From Lichenicoccus sp965276875 (lineage in GTDB: Bacteria; Pseudomonadota; Alphaproteobacteria; Acetobacterales; Acetobacteraceae), in assembly GCF_965276875.1 (NCBI RefSeq), contig NZ_OZ255701.1, positions 1,488,001 through 1,552,000 of the forward strand: a stretch of 64,000 bases of DNA. Reading direction: 5' to 3'. Positions 26,149-35,459 of this stretch are shown piece by piece. A program made the translations under genes and the position numbers. The notes below the pieces were generated by a model. That model saw only the letters and a program-made list of their open reading frames with translations. It ran no database searches and was not told where the DNA came from. Within the stretch, counting starts at the first letter, position 1; each line of letters begins with the position of its first letter.

Positions 26149-27015
26149 TCAAGCGATCTCGAGCGACTGGATCACCGTCTCGAGCTCCTGGAAGCTCGGC
26201 ATGTGTTGGGTCGGCACCAGCTTGCGACCGCTTTCGATGCTGACCTGCGGTGGATGGCCGTGCAGGTGTGCCACGATGACGGCGCGGATCAGTTCGAAAT
26301 ATTTGGACTCCTCCATGACGACGTCGCGCAACCGTGTCGCCATCGGAGCGACGATCCCATAGGCGAGCAGCACGCCAAGGAAGGTGCCGACCAGCGCCCC
26401 GCCGATCATTTCGCCGAGCACCGACGGCGGCTGATTGATATGCGACATCGTCTTGATCACGCCGAGCACGGCCGCCACGATTCCCAGCGCCGGCAGCGCG
26501 TCCGACATGGTCTGCAGCGCATGGCTGGGATGCAGCTCCTCGAGCAGCGTCTTCTTCAGTTCGCGCGCCATGACGTCATCGATCTGGTGCGGATCGTCCA
26601 CATTCATGCCGACCATTCGCAGATAGTCGCAGATCATGTTGCTGGCGTGATGATTGGCGCGGATTTTCGGAAACTTGGCGAACGCGCTGCTGGACGTGGG
26701 ATTTTCGATATGCGGCTCGAGCGCCATGACACCTCGGGTGCTGGCGAGGCGCACGAAGAAATAGAGCAGGCTGAGCATCTCGACATATTCGGCCTTCTTG
26801 TAGCTGGAGCCCTTCAGGGTCTTTTTCAGGGCGCCGACGGTGTGCTTGAGGTCGTTGATCGAGTTGGCCATGATGAAGGTGCCGATGGCAGCACCCAGAA
26901 TGCTCATCAACTCGAACGGCATCGAGGCGAACAGCGCGCCAATGGCGCCGCCCGAGAACATGAAACTCCCGAACACGCAAATCAGCAGGAAGACCAAGCC
27001 CCCGATTATCAGCAT
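26149..27015 (-). CDS. motA: Flagellar motor stator protein MotA
   Basis: The 288-residue inner-membrane protein forms the proton channel with MotB. Two membrane segments lie at the N-terminus (residues about 1-22 and 33-52), then a large cytoplasmic loop, then two more segments (about 172-192 and 205-225). Family motifs include YVEMLSLLYFFVRLAS and the channel segment TMSDALPALGIVAAVLGVIKTM. It lies immediately downstream of motB on the same strand, the reverse of the usual order. No flagellar structural genes are in the window. Confidence 0.94.
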   Translation of the reverse strand: MLIIGGLVFLLICVFGSFMFSGGAIGALFASMPFELMSILGAAIGTFIMANSINDLKHTVGALKKTLKGSSYKKAEYVEMLSLLYFFVRLASTRGVMALEPHIENPTSSSAFAKFPKIRANHHASNMICDYLRMVGMNVDDPHQIDDVMARELKKTLLEELHPSHALQTMSDALPALGIVAAVLGVIKTMSHINQPPSVLGEMIGGALVGTFLGVLLAYGIVAPMATRLRDVVMEESKYFELIRAVIVAHLHGHPPQVSIESGRKLVPTQHMPSFQELETVIQSLEIA

Positions 27016-27028
27016 CGCGCACGGATCC

Positions 27029-28114
27029 TCACGGGGAGGCGGATTTGCCGGGCGGTCGGCCTGGAGCCGGCCACTGACGCTGCAGGGTCAATACGATCCG
27101 GCGGTTCGCCGGGTCCAGCGGGTCAGCCGGCAGCAGCAGCTTGCGATCGGCGTAGCCGGTGACATGGCTGAGGCGCGCATCAGGCAGTCCAGACTCGGCC
27201 AACACGTCGCGCGCGGCGTCGGCGCGCTCCGAGGACAGGCTCCAGTTGGAAGGTTCGCCAGCACGGTAGGGTGCCGCATCGGTGTAGCCGCCGATTGCGA
27301 CCGGTTCGGGAAGCCGTTCAATGAAACCAGCGGCGATTTGCAGCAGCGCGCGGGCGCGTGGGTTCGGCACCGCCGACCCGCGATTAAACATCGGCTGGTG
27401 TGCTGCATCCATGATCTGGATGCGCAGGCCTTCCGGCGTGACATCGATCGCCATCTGGCCGGCGACAGCGGCCAGCGCCGGATCGTGCGCAACCGCCGCG
27501 CGCAGGCGCCGGGCCGCGTCCTGCAAGGCCTTCTCCTCGGCGGCCGCCTGCTTCTCGCTCGCGCGTCCGCCGGAACCGTCATGCGAGCCCGCCTGTGTCG
27601 GCGGTGTCGCGAGCAGCGCGATCTGTGGCTTCGACGTGGTTGGGGCCGCAGCCGACACGATGGCGACCAGTGACGTGGGCGTGGTCGGCGCGGCTGGGGT
27701 ATCGGACTTGCCGTATTTCAGATCGGCATCATTGTCGGTCTTGCTGTCGTCGCCGTGGGTTTTCAGGGTCGCCAGCTGTGCTGGACCCTGGTCGACGAGC
27801 TGCGCGCCATTCTCGGCGACCGGGGCGGCGCCGCCGGGAATCATGCCGGACGCGGAGAATCCATTCTCGACATCGGCCATCGGGCTGAAATACGCGGCAA
27901 TGCCGCGGCGTTGCGCCTCGGTGGTGGCGTTGATGAGCCACATCAGCAGGAAGAAGGCCATCATCGCGGTGACGAAATCGGCGTAGGCGACCTTCCAGGC
28001 GCCGCCATGATGGCCGCCTTCGATCACCTCCTCCCTGCGGATGATGATAGGGCGGGCGCCGTCGCGTCCGGCGCCGGGTTTGCCGCCGCCGTTCTTGCCG
28101 CCCTTTCGTGCCAT
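27029..28114 (-). CDS. motB: Flagellar motor stator protein MotB
   Basis: The 361-residue protein has a short basic cytoplasmic N-terminus, one membrane segment VAYADFVTAMMAFFLLMWLI with the proton-accepting Asp near residue 46, and a long low-complexity linker (about 90-210). A C-terminal OmpA-like peptidoglycan-binding domain (about 225-345) follows, with GGYTDAAPY, LSSERADAARDVL and DPANRRIVLTL. It anchors the stator to the wall. It starts 56 bases after the ArnT-like gene stop and is followed by motA after 13 bases. Confidence 0.93.
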   Translation of the reverse strand: MARKGGKNGGGKPGAGRDGARPIIIRREEVIEGGHHGGAWKVAYADFVTAMMAFFLLMWLINATTEAQRRGIAAYFSPMADVENGFSASGMIPGGAAPVAENGAQLVDQGPAQLATLKTHGDDSKTDNDADLKYGKSDTPAAPTTPTSLVAIVSAAAPTTSKPQIALLATPPTQAGSHDGSGGRASEKQAAAEEKALQDAARRLRAAVAHDPALAAVAGQMAIDVTPEGLRIQIMDAAHQPMFNRGSAVPNPRARALLQIAAGFIERLPEPVAIGGYTDAAPYRAGEPSNWSLSSERADAARDVLAESGLPDARLSHVTGYADRKLLLPADPLDPANRRIVLTLQRQWPAPGRPPGKSASP

Positions 28115-28170
28115 ATCGTCTCTCCTGCGCTGCGCCGGACGTATGGTGACGCAGGCAAGTTAAACGACTG

Positions 28171-29682
28171 CTAACGCGTGGGCGTGGGGAGTCTCACAAT
28201 TTCGTCACGGAGCTCCGCCGGCAGGCTCGAGCGGATGGTGACGGCATAGAGATGGTAGCGCTCCGCGAGCTCATCGCCCCGTCGTCGCTCGATGGTGCCG
28301 AGCAGATGCGTACCGGAGAACAGCGATGGATCAGGACCGCCTTTGCGCCGCTCGCTGCGCAACAGCAGGCCGCTTTCTCCGCCTGGCGTGGCGCTTGAGG
28401 AGTCGGGGTGCGGCATTGAGAAGAGGCGCCAGCGCGGTGCCGCGGCAAGCACCGCTTGATGCGGCAACGCGAAGGCGAGTTCGGCGGCGACGCCATAATC
28501 GTCGGCGATGACGAAGTCACCTGCCGGTGCGGCGCGACTGACGAGTTGCGTCGCCAATGTCTGCCAGCCGGCGAGGCGCGTCAGGGTAATGTCGAGCTTT
28601 CGCGGCAGCGGGAACGGAGCGGCGACAGATTGCAGATAGACGAGCGCCGTCAGCACGAAGCCGAGGCCGGCCGCCGGCTTGGTCCAGTGTGCCAAGGTCC
28701 AGCCGGCCAGTATCGGGCGCATGGACGCGGCGATCGCGCAGGCGGGATAGAGCAGCCCGGGCCAGTTCGCCTGCACGCGCGCGCCGAACGCGTGCTGGAC
28801 GAACACCAGAACCGCCGGCAACGTCACCCAGACCAGCAGGGTCTCGCCCGCTGGGGCTTTGATCGGGTGGCGGGCCAGGCGCGCCATGCCGACGACGAAG
28901 AGGATGAAGATCAGCGGTGTGGCCAAGCCGGCCTGCCCACCGAGCAGTTCGCCGAGGTAGCCCGCGGCCTCAGCCGGGTGCCAGTTGCCCGTGCGTCCGC
29001 CCTGTTTGATAAAGCTGGCCCAGCCATGCGCCGCATTCCACCAGATCACCGGCGCAAACAGCGCGAGCGCGGCCAGGGCAGCCGCCCACGGCCAGGGGGT
29101 GCGCAGCCAATGCCGGGCGTCTCGGCTCGCGAGCAACCAGATTGCGAGGCCGGCGCCGGGCAGCACGGCGGTATATTTACTGTCCAGCGCCAGCCCCAGA
29201 CAGACGCCCACGGCCAACCACCAGAGCCCGCGTCCGGTTGCGAGCAGCCGCCCCAGTGCAGCCAGGCACGCGGTCCAGAAGAACAACAGCGGCGTGTCGG
29301 GGGTGATGGTGACCGCGCCAACGCCGAGCAGCAGCGTGGCGTTGAGCAGGACGGACGCGGTGAGCGGCGCGTCCCATCCCAGCGAAGTCAGCCTGGCGGC
29401 GCCGCGCAGGTCGTTGCAGGCGGATGCCAGCAACAGCGTGCCGAGGCCGGCCGTGAGCGGTGAGAGGAGGCGCACGCCCAAACGGGTATCGCCGCAAAGC
29501 AGCGTCCCGAGCCGGATCCACAGCGCCGTCATCGGCGGATGGTCGAGATACCCGGGGGCGAGGGCATGCGACCAGGTCCAGTAGTAGGCCTCATCCGGCG
29601 AGAGCGGCGACAGCCCTGCGACGAGCAGACGCAACACGGTGAGGGCCGCGAGCATGGCCAGCCAGAACGACACGGCCGGCAC
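28171..29682 (-). CDS. ArnT-like family 39/83 membrane glycosyltransferase
   Basis: The roughly 503-residue protein has about ten membrane segments followed by a soluble periplasmic tail. The first periplasmic loop holds the GT-C motif SPDEAYYWTW with catalytic acids, then GYLDHPPMTALWI, as in ArnT/PMT-type enzymes that use polyprenyl-phosphate sugars. LALDSKYTAVLPGAG is another family segment. The acceptor (lipid A, protein or glycan) is unknown. The start is uncertain: GTG at 29682 is used because the open frame upstream overlaps the Lrp gene and lacks resemblance; another GTG is at 29673. Confidence 0.83.
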   Translation of the reverse strand: MPAVSFWLAMLAALTVLRLLVAGLSPLSPDEAYYWTWSHALAPGYLDHPPMTALWIRLGTLLCGDTRLGVRLLSPLTAGLGTLLLASACNDLRGAARLTSLGWDAPLTASVLLNATLLLGVGAVTITPDTPLLFFWTACLAALGRLLATGRGLWWLAVGVCLGLALDSKYTAVLPGAGLAIWLLASRDARHWLRTPWPWAAALAALALFAPVIWWNAAHGWASFIKQGGRTGNWHPAEAAGYLGELLGGQAGLATPLIFILFVVGMARLARHPIKAPAGETLLVWVTLPAVLVFVQHAFGARVQANWPGLLYPACAIAASMRPILAGWTLAHWTKPAAGLGFVLTALVYLQSVAAPFPLPRKLDITLTRLAGWQTLATQLVSRAAPAGDFVIADDYGVAAELAFALPHQAVLAAAPRWRLFSMPHPDSSSATPGGESGLLLRSERRKGGPDPSLFSGTHLLGTIERRRGDELAERYHLYAVTIRSSLPAELRDEIVRLPTPTR

Positions 29683-29717
29683 GGACTTTCGGGTCAGCGC
29701 CCCAGTCAGCGCCCAGC

Positions 29718-30203
29718 TCAGCGCAGATCTATCGGGACGCCGGCGAGATCGCGACTGGTGCGGATTGTCTGCAGGGTCTGCACCCGGCTGACATGCGCGG
29801 CCTCGGTCAGGCGACGGGTGATCTGGTTCTCGTGCATCGCGTCGCGCGCCACCAGCCGCAGCAGGAAATCGCCGCCGCCGCGGATCATGTGGCACTCGCG
29901 CGCTTCCGGCCAGCCCGCCACCATCGCCTCGAAGCCGCTCAGCACCGCGTCGCGTTGGCTGTCCAGACCGATCAGGGCGAAGAACATGATCGACCAGCCG
30001 AGCAAATGCGGGTCGGTGTCGCCGTGGTAGCCTCGGATCACCCCGATCTCCTCGAGCCGACGCACGCGACGCAGACAGGGAGGTGCCGAGATGCCGGCGC
30101 GGCGCGCCAGCTCGACATTGGTGATGCGCCCGTCCTCCTGGAGTTCGACCACGATCCGCCGATCGATGGAGTCAAGCTCGGTCACCTTGGTCGCATCCTC
30201 CAT
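29718..30203 (-). CDS. Lrp/AsnC family transcriptional regulator
   Basis: The 161-residue regulator has an N-terminal helix-turn-helix (LDSIDRRIVVELQEDGRITNVELARRAG, then SAPPCLRRVRRLEEIGVI) and a C-terminal RAM/ligand-binding domain ending DLAGVPIDLR. ATG 30203 gives the family N-terminus. It is divergent from trxB, with a LysR gene following. The same lrp / trxB / lysR grouping is known around lsrB in Sinorhizobium, so the arrangement looks ancestral in alphaproteobacteria. It may respond to amino acids; the effector is not predictable. Confidence 0.9.
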   Translation of the reverse strand: MEDATKVTELDSIDRRIVVELQEDGRITNVELARRAGISAPPCLRRVRRLEEIGVIRGYHGDTDPHLLGWSIMFFALIGLDSQRDAVLSGFEAMVAGWPEARECHMIRGGGDFLLRLVARDAMHENQITRRLTEAAHVSRVQTLQTIRTSRDLAGVPIDLR

Positions 30204-30350
30204 CCCATGCGCCGGAGCATATAGGGCCGCGGCAGGAAAGCCGCAAAGCCGCGACGAAATGCGATCGTCGCCATGGCCCTGGTCGGCGCTTGCTTGCACC
30301 GTAGCAAATCCCCCCGATATCGTGCGGGTTCAGGAGTCCATATTCGAGCC

Positions 30351-31334
30351 ATGACTGAAACGATTTCCACCGATATGCTGGTGATCGGCGCGGGACCTGC
30401 CGGCTACACGGCGGCGATCTACGCCGCCCGCGCCAATCTCCGGCCGGTCCTGGTTTCCGGCCTGCAGCCTGGCGGCCAGCTGATGATCACCACCGAGGTC
30501 GAGAACTATCCAGGCTTTGCCCAGGCGGTGCAGGGGCCCTGGTTGATGGAACAGATGGCGGGGCAGGCCGAGCATGTCGGCACCCGGATCATCCACGACC
30601 TGATCATGCAAGCCGACCTTGCGGCACCCCGGGCGCCGGGGGCGCCATTCCGGCTGGTCGGCGACTCCGGCGACATCTATCTGGCGCGTAGCGTGGTCAT
30701 CGCCACCGGCGCGCAGGCTCGCTGGCTCGGGCTGCCGGCGGAAAAGCGGCTGCAGGGCTCGGGCGTCTCCGCCTGCGCCACCTGCGACGGGTTCTTCTAT
30801 CGCGGCCGGCGCGTCGCCGTCGTTGGCGGCGGCAATACCGCGGTGGAGGAGGCGCTCTACCTCACCCATCATGCCGAGCACGTCACCCTGATCCATCGCC
30901 GCGACCGCCTGCGCGCCGAGAAGATCCTTCAGGACCGTCTGTTCGCTCACCCGAAGGTCTCGGTAACCTGGAACAATGTCGTCGAGGACATCCTGCAGGC
31001 TGGCGCGCCGCCCGTGGTCAGCGGTCTGGCACTGCGCGACCTTGCCACCGATGCCACCTCGACGCTGGCCGTCGACGGGCTGTTCGTCGCCATCGGCCAT
31101 ACGCCGAACACCTCGGTGTTCCGCGGACAGGTGGCACTCGACGACGAGGGCTATGTCCTGACCAGTCCGGGCACCACGCAGACCTCCGTGCCCGGTGTGT
31201 TTGCCGCGGGCGACGTCCAGGACAAGATCTTTCGTCAGGCGGTCACTGCCGCCGGCACCGGCTGCATGGCCGCACTCGAAGCCGAGAAATACCTGGCGGA
31301 GGCGCGCCCGGCCCAGGCTCTGGCCGCGGAATGA
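30351..31334 (+). CDS. trxB: Thioredoxin reductase
   Basis: The 327-residue flavoenzyme passes electrons from NADPH to thioredoxin. It shows the FAD-binding motif IGAGPAGYTAAIYAARA, the redox-active CATC in SACATCDGFFY near residue 145, the NADPH motif VAVVGGGNTAVEEALYL, and the C-terminal FAD motif VFAAGDVQD. Start ATG 30351 is clear. It is divergent from the Lrp gene with 147 bases between starts, and the LysR gene begins 57 bases after its stop. It would supply electrons to the msrC-type reductase in this window. Confidence 0.96.
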   Translation: MTETISTDMLVIGAGPAGYTAAIYAARANLRPVLVSGLQPGGQLMITTEVENYPGFAQAVQGPWLMEQMAGQAEHVGTRIIHDLIMQADLAAPRAPGAPFRLVGDSGDIYLARSVVIATGAQARWLGLPAEKRLQGSGVSACATCDGFFYRGRRVAVVGGGNTAVEEALYLTHHAEHVTLIHRRDRLRAEKILQDRLFAHPKVSVTWNNVVEDILQAGAPPVVSGLALRDLATDATSTLAVDGLFVAIGHTPNTSVFRGQVALDDEGYVLTSPGTTQTSVPGVFAAGDVQDKIFRQAVTAAGTGCMAALEAEKYLAEARPAQALAAE

Positions 31335-31391
31335 CGCAGGCCCCTAATCCACCTCATCCCTCGAACGCGGATATCGCAGAATGAGCCTGGC

Positions 31392-32282
31392 ATGAGCATG
31401 GATTGGGACAAGCTGCGAATCTTCCACGCGGTCGCCGAGGCTGGCAGCTTCACGCATGCCGGCGACGTGCTCAACCTAAGCCAGTCGGCAGTGTCCAGGC
31501 AGATCTCGGCACTCGAGGAGGCGTTGCAGGTGCCGCTGTTCCATCGCCATGCACGCGGGTTGATCCTGACCGAGCAGGGCGAGGCGATGAACCGCACCGT
31601 GCGCGAGGTGTTTGCCAAGCTCGCGATGACCGAGGCGCTGCTCACCGAGAGCAAGGAGAAGGCCGCCGGCCGGCTCAAGGTCACCACCACGACCGCCTTT
31701 GGTGGCGCCTGGCTCACGCCGCGGCTGCCCGCCTTCTTTGCCGCACACCCGGACATTATCATCGCCCTGATCCTGGAGGATGTGGACCTCGACCTGGGCA
31801 TGCGCGAAGCCGATGTCGCGATCCGGATGCATCCGCCGCGACAGCCCGATCTGGTGCAGCGGCACCTCGCCGACATCCACATGCCGGCCTGCGCCTCGGC
31901 CGACTACCTGGCCGCTCACGGCACGCCGGCCAGCCCGGAAGAGCTCGACCAACACCGCCTGGTGCTGTTCGGGTCCTACCATCCGCCAGCCCCGGACATG
32001 GACTGGCTCGCCACCATCGGCAAGCCCGCCGGACAGCGGCGCACACCCACGCTGGAGGTCAACAATCTGGCGGCGATGGCGGATGCGGTCGCGGCCGGCC
32101 TGGGGATCGGCTCCCTGCCGCATTACATCGTCAACGAACGACCCAGCATCAGGAAGGTCCTGGCGCAGGTGAAGGTGCCGATCGTGGAGGCCTATTTCGT
32201 CTATCCGGAGGAGTTGCGCACGTCCAAGCGGGTCGCGGTGTTCCGCGATTTCCTGCTGAGCGAAATGCAGGCGCGCAACTGA
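31392..32282 (+). CDS. LysR-family regulator, LsrB/VtlR-like by position
   Basis: The 296-residue protein has an N-terminal winged helix-turn-helix (WDKLRIFHAVAEAGSFTHAGDVL, then SQSAVSRQISALEEALQ) and a substrate-binding domain with KVTTTTAFGGAWLTPRLPAF and VNNLAAMADAVAAGLGIGSLP. Its place next to trxB and an Lrp gene matches LsrB of Sinorhizobium and VtlR of Brucella, which control envelope, redox and small-RNA genes. That identity is an inference from synteny. It converges on manC with 9 bases between stops. Confidence 0.88.
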   Translation: MSMDWDKLRIFHAVAEAGSFTHAGDVLNLSQSAVSRQISALEEALQVPLFHRHARGLILTEQGEAMNRTVREVFAKLAMTEALLTESKEKAAGRLKVTTTTAFGGAWLTPRLPAFFAAHPDIIIALILEDVDLDLGMREADVAIRMHPPRQPDLVQRHLADIHMPACASADYLAAHGTPASPEELDQHRLVLFGSYHPPAPDMDWLATIGKPAGQRRTPTLEVNNLAAMADAVAAGLGIGSLPHYIVNERPSIRKVLAQVKVPIVEAYFVYPEELRTSKRVAVFRDFLLSEMQARN

Positions 32283-32291
32283 CGCCTGGTA

Positions 32292-33761
32292 TCAAATGCG
32301 GCCGTAATCGTCCTCGATCCGGACGATATCGTCGTCCTCGAGATAGGCGCCGGACTGCACCTCGATCAGGGTGAGCGGGATACGCCCGGGATTGCAGACA
32401 CGATGCTCGCAGCCGGGCGGCAAATAGATGCTTTCGTTCTCGCGCACCAGCACGTCGTCGCCGTCGCGGAGCACCAGTGCCACGCCGGCCACCACCACCC
32501 AGTGCTCGGCGCGGTGGTAGTGCTTTTGCAGCGAAACCTTGCCGCCCGGCGCGATCAGCACGCGGTTGACCTTGAACCGGTCGCCCTGGGTGAGACTCTC
32601 CTGAAAGCCCCACGGGCGATACACCCGGTTATGCGCCACCGCCTCGTGCCGACCGCAGGCACGCAGCCGGTCGACTAAGCGTTTGACATCCTGCGCGCGG
32701 TCGCGGTGCGTCACCATCACCGCGTCCTCGGTCACCACGACGATGGCGTCGGCAAGCCCGGTGACCGCGGTGACGATGCCGTCGCTGCGCACGTAGCAGT
32801 TCTGGGTGTGCTCAAGGAACACGTCGCCGACCGCCACGTTGCCGGCTTCGTCCTTGGCGCTGATATCCCACAAAGCGTCCCAGCTGCCGACATCGGACCA
32901 GCCGAGATCGGCCGGCACCACCGCGGCGCGGCTGGTATGCTCGGCGACGGCGTAGTCGATGCTGATGTCGGGTGCCGACATAAAGGCCGCGGTGTCCAGG
33001 CGGATGAAGTGCAGGTCGCTGGTGCGCGCTTCGACCGCGCGCCGCACTGCCGCCAGCACCGCCGGCGCATGCAGCTGCATCTCCTCCAACAGGGTCTCCG
33101 CGGTGAACACGTACATGCCGGAGTTCCACAGATGCCGACCGGAAGCGACGAGCTCGACCGCGCGATCGAGGTTGGGCTTCTCGACGAAGGCTTCCAGCGC
33201 ATGCACGCCGGCCAAGCCCTCCAGCGGCGCCCCCGCCTCGATATACCCGTAGCCGGTTTCCGGCCGCATCGGCTTCATACCGAAGGTGACCAGCTTGCCG
33301 CTCAGGGCGGCGGCAATCGCGGCGGCGACCGCCTCGGAGAGTGCCGCCGGCTTGGTGATCGCCGCATCCGCGGCCATCATCCACAGCACCGATTGAGGAT
33401 CCTGCTCGGCCACCAGCAGCGCCGCCGCGGCCAGGGCCGGAGCGGAGTTGCGCCCGGCGGGCTCGAGCACGATGCGGGCGTCCTCGATCCCCGCCTCGCG
33501 CAACTGCTCGGCGATCAGGAAGCGGTGCTCGTGGTTGCAGACGATAATCGGCGGCGCGAACCCCTCGCCGACGCCGCGCAGGGCGGTCTCCTGCAGCAGG
33601 CTGCGCTCGGAGGTCAGCGGCCAGAGCTGCTTGGGAAAGCTGGCCCGCGAGACCGGCCAAAGGCGGCTTCCCGAACCCCCCGAAAGGATCACGGGCACGA
33701 TCGTCGCGGCCGTCGCCTGGGGACGCGCCACCTTTGCTTTCGTCTCGTCGAAATCCAGCAT
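32292..33761 (-). CDS. manC: Mannose-1-phosphate guanylyltransferase / mannose-6-phosphate isomerase
   Basis: The 489-residue bifunctional enzyme supplies GDP-mannose. The N-terminal pyrophosphorylase signature is VILSGGSGSRLWPVSRASFPK, followed by VEKPNLDRA. The C-terminal type II isomerase cupin (about 375-480) has RPWGF, the metal-binding KVSLQKHYHRAEHWVVVAG and CEHRVCNPG. GDP-mannose could feed the glycan genes at 44-52 kb, but that link is inferred. Start ATG 33761 gives MLDFDETKAKVARP; the core begins about 20 residues in. Confidence 0.94.
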   Translation of the reverse strand: MLDFDETKAKVARPQATAATIVPVILSGGSGSRLWPVSRASFPKQLWPLTSERSLLQETALRGVGEGFAPPIIVCNHEHRFLIAEQLREAGIEDARIVLEPAGRNSAPALAAAALLVAEQDPQSVLWMMAADAAITKPAALSEAVAAAIAAALSGKLVTFGMKPMRPETGYGYIEAGAPLEGLAGVHALEAFVEKPNLDRAVELVASGRHLWNSGMYVFTAETLLEEMQLHAPAVLAAVRRAVEARTSDLHFIRLDTAAFMSAPDISIDYAVAEHTSRAAVVPADLGWSDVGSWDALWDISAKDEAGNVAVGDVFLEHTQNCYVRSDGIVTAVTGLADAIVVVTEDAVMVTHRDRAQDVKRLVDRLRACGRHEAVAHNRVYRPWGFQESLTQGDRFKVNRVLIAPGGKVSLQKHYHRAEHWVVVAGVALVLRDGDDVLVRENESIYLPPGCEHRVCNPGRIPLTLIEVQSGAYLEDDDIVRIEDDYGRI

Positions 33762-33813
33762 CGTGGCGTCCCACCCGTCGCGTCAGGCAGCAAGCATACC
33801 GATGCCGCCTGCG

Positions 33814-34827
33814 TCATGCCACAGATGCGGGCAGGCTTGACGCCCGCAATCCGAGCACCCACCCCTCCCAGTCGCGTATCCAGGGGTCGTCGGGCACGCC
33901 ATCGAGTCGGCGTCCGTCAAGCACCGAAACCACGCAGAGCAGCCCGAGCAGGCTGTCGAAGCGGTCCTCGCCAGCGGTATCCGCGCCGAACCCGTCCAGC
34001 AGGGCGGCACGCAGAGAGGCGGAGGGGGTCATCGCGGCGTCGTCCATGGCGCGTCGCAGGCCGCCCGCGAGCCCCGCGCGGTCGCCCTGCCGCCGCTTGC
34101 TGCCGCGGCCAGCGGCCTTGGTCAGGCGCAGGCCGAGCTGATCGAGCGCCTCCGCCGGATAGGTCTCTGCCAGCAGCACGCCCGCAGCACCGGGTCGCGC
34201 CGCGAACGCTATCGCGAGCTGGGCCACATCGCCGTCGAACGGCCAGAGATAAAGGGCAGGATCGGGCTCGCGCAGCGCCGGCACAATGAGATCGCGCCAG
34301 GCGGCGATCGCGGCCTTGCCGGACTGGTTTGCGCCGAGGGTCCAGAACAGCGGCGCGCCCGGCGCCCGGGTTGGCGTGGCGCGATCGCAGACCCGTGACA
34401 GCGACGCGGCATCCGCAAGTCCAAGTGCTGCGGCGTGCGACGCGCGGGTCATGCCCAGCTTCCCATGCCGCGGAAAAAACGGCCGCGATCCGTTCACCTC
34501 GTCGAGGCGGCCGCAGACGTCGAACAGTGCGGGCCGGTTCTCAAGACCGGCAAGAAAATGCCGGAAGCCCAGGATATCGGTGCAGTGGCGACGCACGTAG
34601 GCGCGCGGCAGGCCCAGCGGGCAGTCGATGCCGAAGCCGACATGCCGCCCTGCCGCTCGCCGACGCAGTCGGCCGAGCAGCGAACCGGCTTCCCCAACCG
34701 GCTCCGGCGCGCCGGCGAGCCAGACGCCACCGCGCCAAGTGGCGACGGTCATCCATCGCTTGGCCGGGTGCAAACTCCAGTCGGCATGCACGGCCAAGCC
34801 GAAACCGAATGGGCCAGGCTCGCCCAC
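33814..34827 (-). CDS. DUF429-like protein, predicted RNase H fold
   Basis: The 337-residue protein starts with VHADWSLHPAKRWMTVA and continues with VGFGIDCPLGLP, the acidic beta-strand pattern seen in DUF429 proteins, which are predicted to have an RNase H-like fold. A distal segment, ETYPAEALDQLGLRL, and a C-terminal EDRFDSLLGLLCVV also fit. No activity is established for the family. It is 9 bases downstream of a small basic protein and may belong to the same transcript, which starts near a LexA-type box at 35460. DUF429 is a weak pattern match here. Confidence 0.6.
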   Translation of the reverse strand: MGEPGPFGFGLAVHADWSLHPAKRWMTVATWRGGVWLAGAPEPVGEAGSLLGRLRRRAAGRHVGFGIDCPLGLPRAYVRRHCTDILGFRHFLAGLENRPALFDVCGRLDEVNGSRPFFPRHGKLGMTRASHAAALGLADAASLSRVCDRATPTRAPGAPLFWTLGANQSGKAAIAAWRDLIVPALREPDPALYLWPFDGDVAQLAIAFAARPGAAGVLLAETYPAEALDQLGLRLTKAAGRGSKRRQGDRAGLAGGLRRAMDDAAMTPSASLRAALLDGFGADTAGEDRFDSLLGLLCVVSVLDGRRLDGVPDDPWIRDWEGWVLGLRASSLPASVA

Positions 34828-34836
34828 GTGTGGTGA

Positions 34837-35082
34837 TCAGAGCGGCTTATGCGCACGCTCCAGCAGGCGCCGCAGCAGCCCGGGTTTCGCCTGCGCCTTG
34901 ACGCGAGCCTTGCGGGCGGAGTCGAGCTCCGACTGCGCGCGTTTCTGCTTGTCCGCCATCCAGCGCTCCAGGCTCACGCCCGCCTTGGCCGCCCGTCGGG
35001 CCTCGTAAGCCTGCTTGCCGGAAGCGAGGGAGGCAGCGGGCGTCGTCTTGACCGCGGGCGTGCTGGTCGATCTCCTGAACAT
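34837..35082 (-). CDS. Small basic coiled protein, unknown function
   Basis: The 81-residue product is rich in Lys, Arg and Ala (for example KQAYEARRAAKAG, ADKQKRAQSELDSARKARVKA) and is predicted to be largely helical. No signal peptide or membrane segment is visible. It could bind nucleic acid or a partner protein, which is only an inference. It starts 66 bases after a small exported protein and ends 9 bases before the DUF429-like gene. Confidence 0.6.
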   Translation of the reverse strand: MFRRSTSTPAVKTTPAASLASGKQAYEARRAAKAGVSLERWMADKQKRAQSELDSARKARVKAQAKPGLLRRLLERAHKPL

Positions 35083-35148
35083 GGCGCCTGCCCTTCCTTG
35101 CCGCGCGTGGTGTGTGCCGAACGCGTCGGTCCCGCAAGAGCGGAGACC

Positions 35149-35415
35149 TCAGCCGTGATGACGATGCGGCAGCTTCCAGCGACAGCCGGACCCCGCCCGC
35201 GAAAAGAACATCGCGCTGCGTACCGGTGCGTAGAACCTGCGGCCACCGTCGGCGCGCGCGACATGTCCCGGCGGCGCCGCTTCCGGCGCGAGAGCCTGTC
35301 CAAGGCTCGGTGATGTGGCACAGCGAAGCACCCGATCGCGCGCCACGGCTGGGTGCGCTATCGCGCATGCAGCGATCAGCAAAGCGACAGCCGCGGCACG
35401 GGGTCCCACACGCAT
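35149..35415 (-). CDS. Small exported protein behind a LexA-type box
   Basis: The 88-residue product begins with a signal peptide (basic start, AAAVALLIAACAIAHP, AVA cleavage site near residue 26). The short mature part has two Cys and a basic His-rich end (RWKLPHRHHG). No family is recognised. ATG 35415 is preceded by GAGGGG, a good ribosome site. The 77-base gap behind ihfB contains a LexA-type box 44 bases upstream of this start, so induction by DNA damage is plausible. Function is unknown. Confidence 0.65.
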   Translation of the reverse strand: MRVGPRAAAVALLIAACAIAHPAVARDRVLRCATSPSLGQALAPEAAPPGHVARADGGRRFYAPVRSAMFFSRAGSGCRWKLPHRHHG

Positions 35416-35459
35416 CAGCCGATCCCCTCGTAGAGACAGAGACAATTAGGCGCTTTCTT

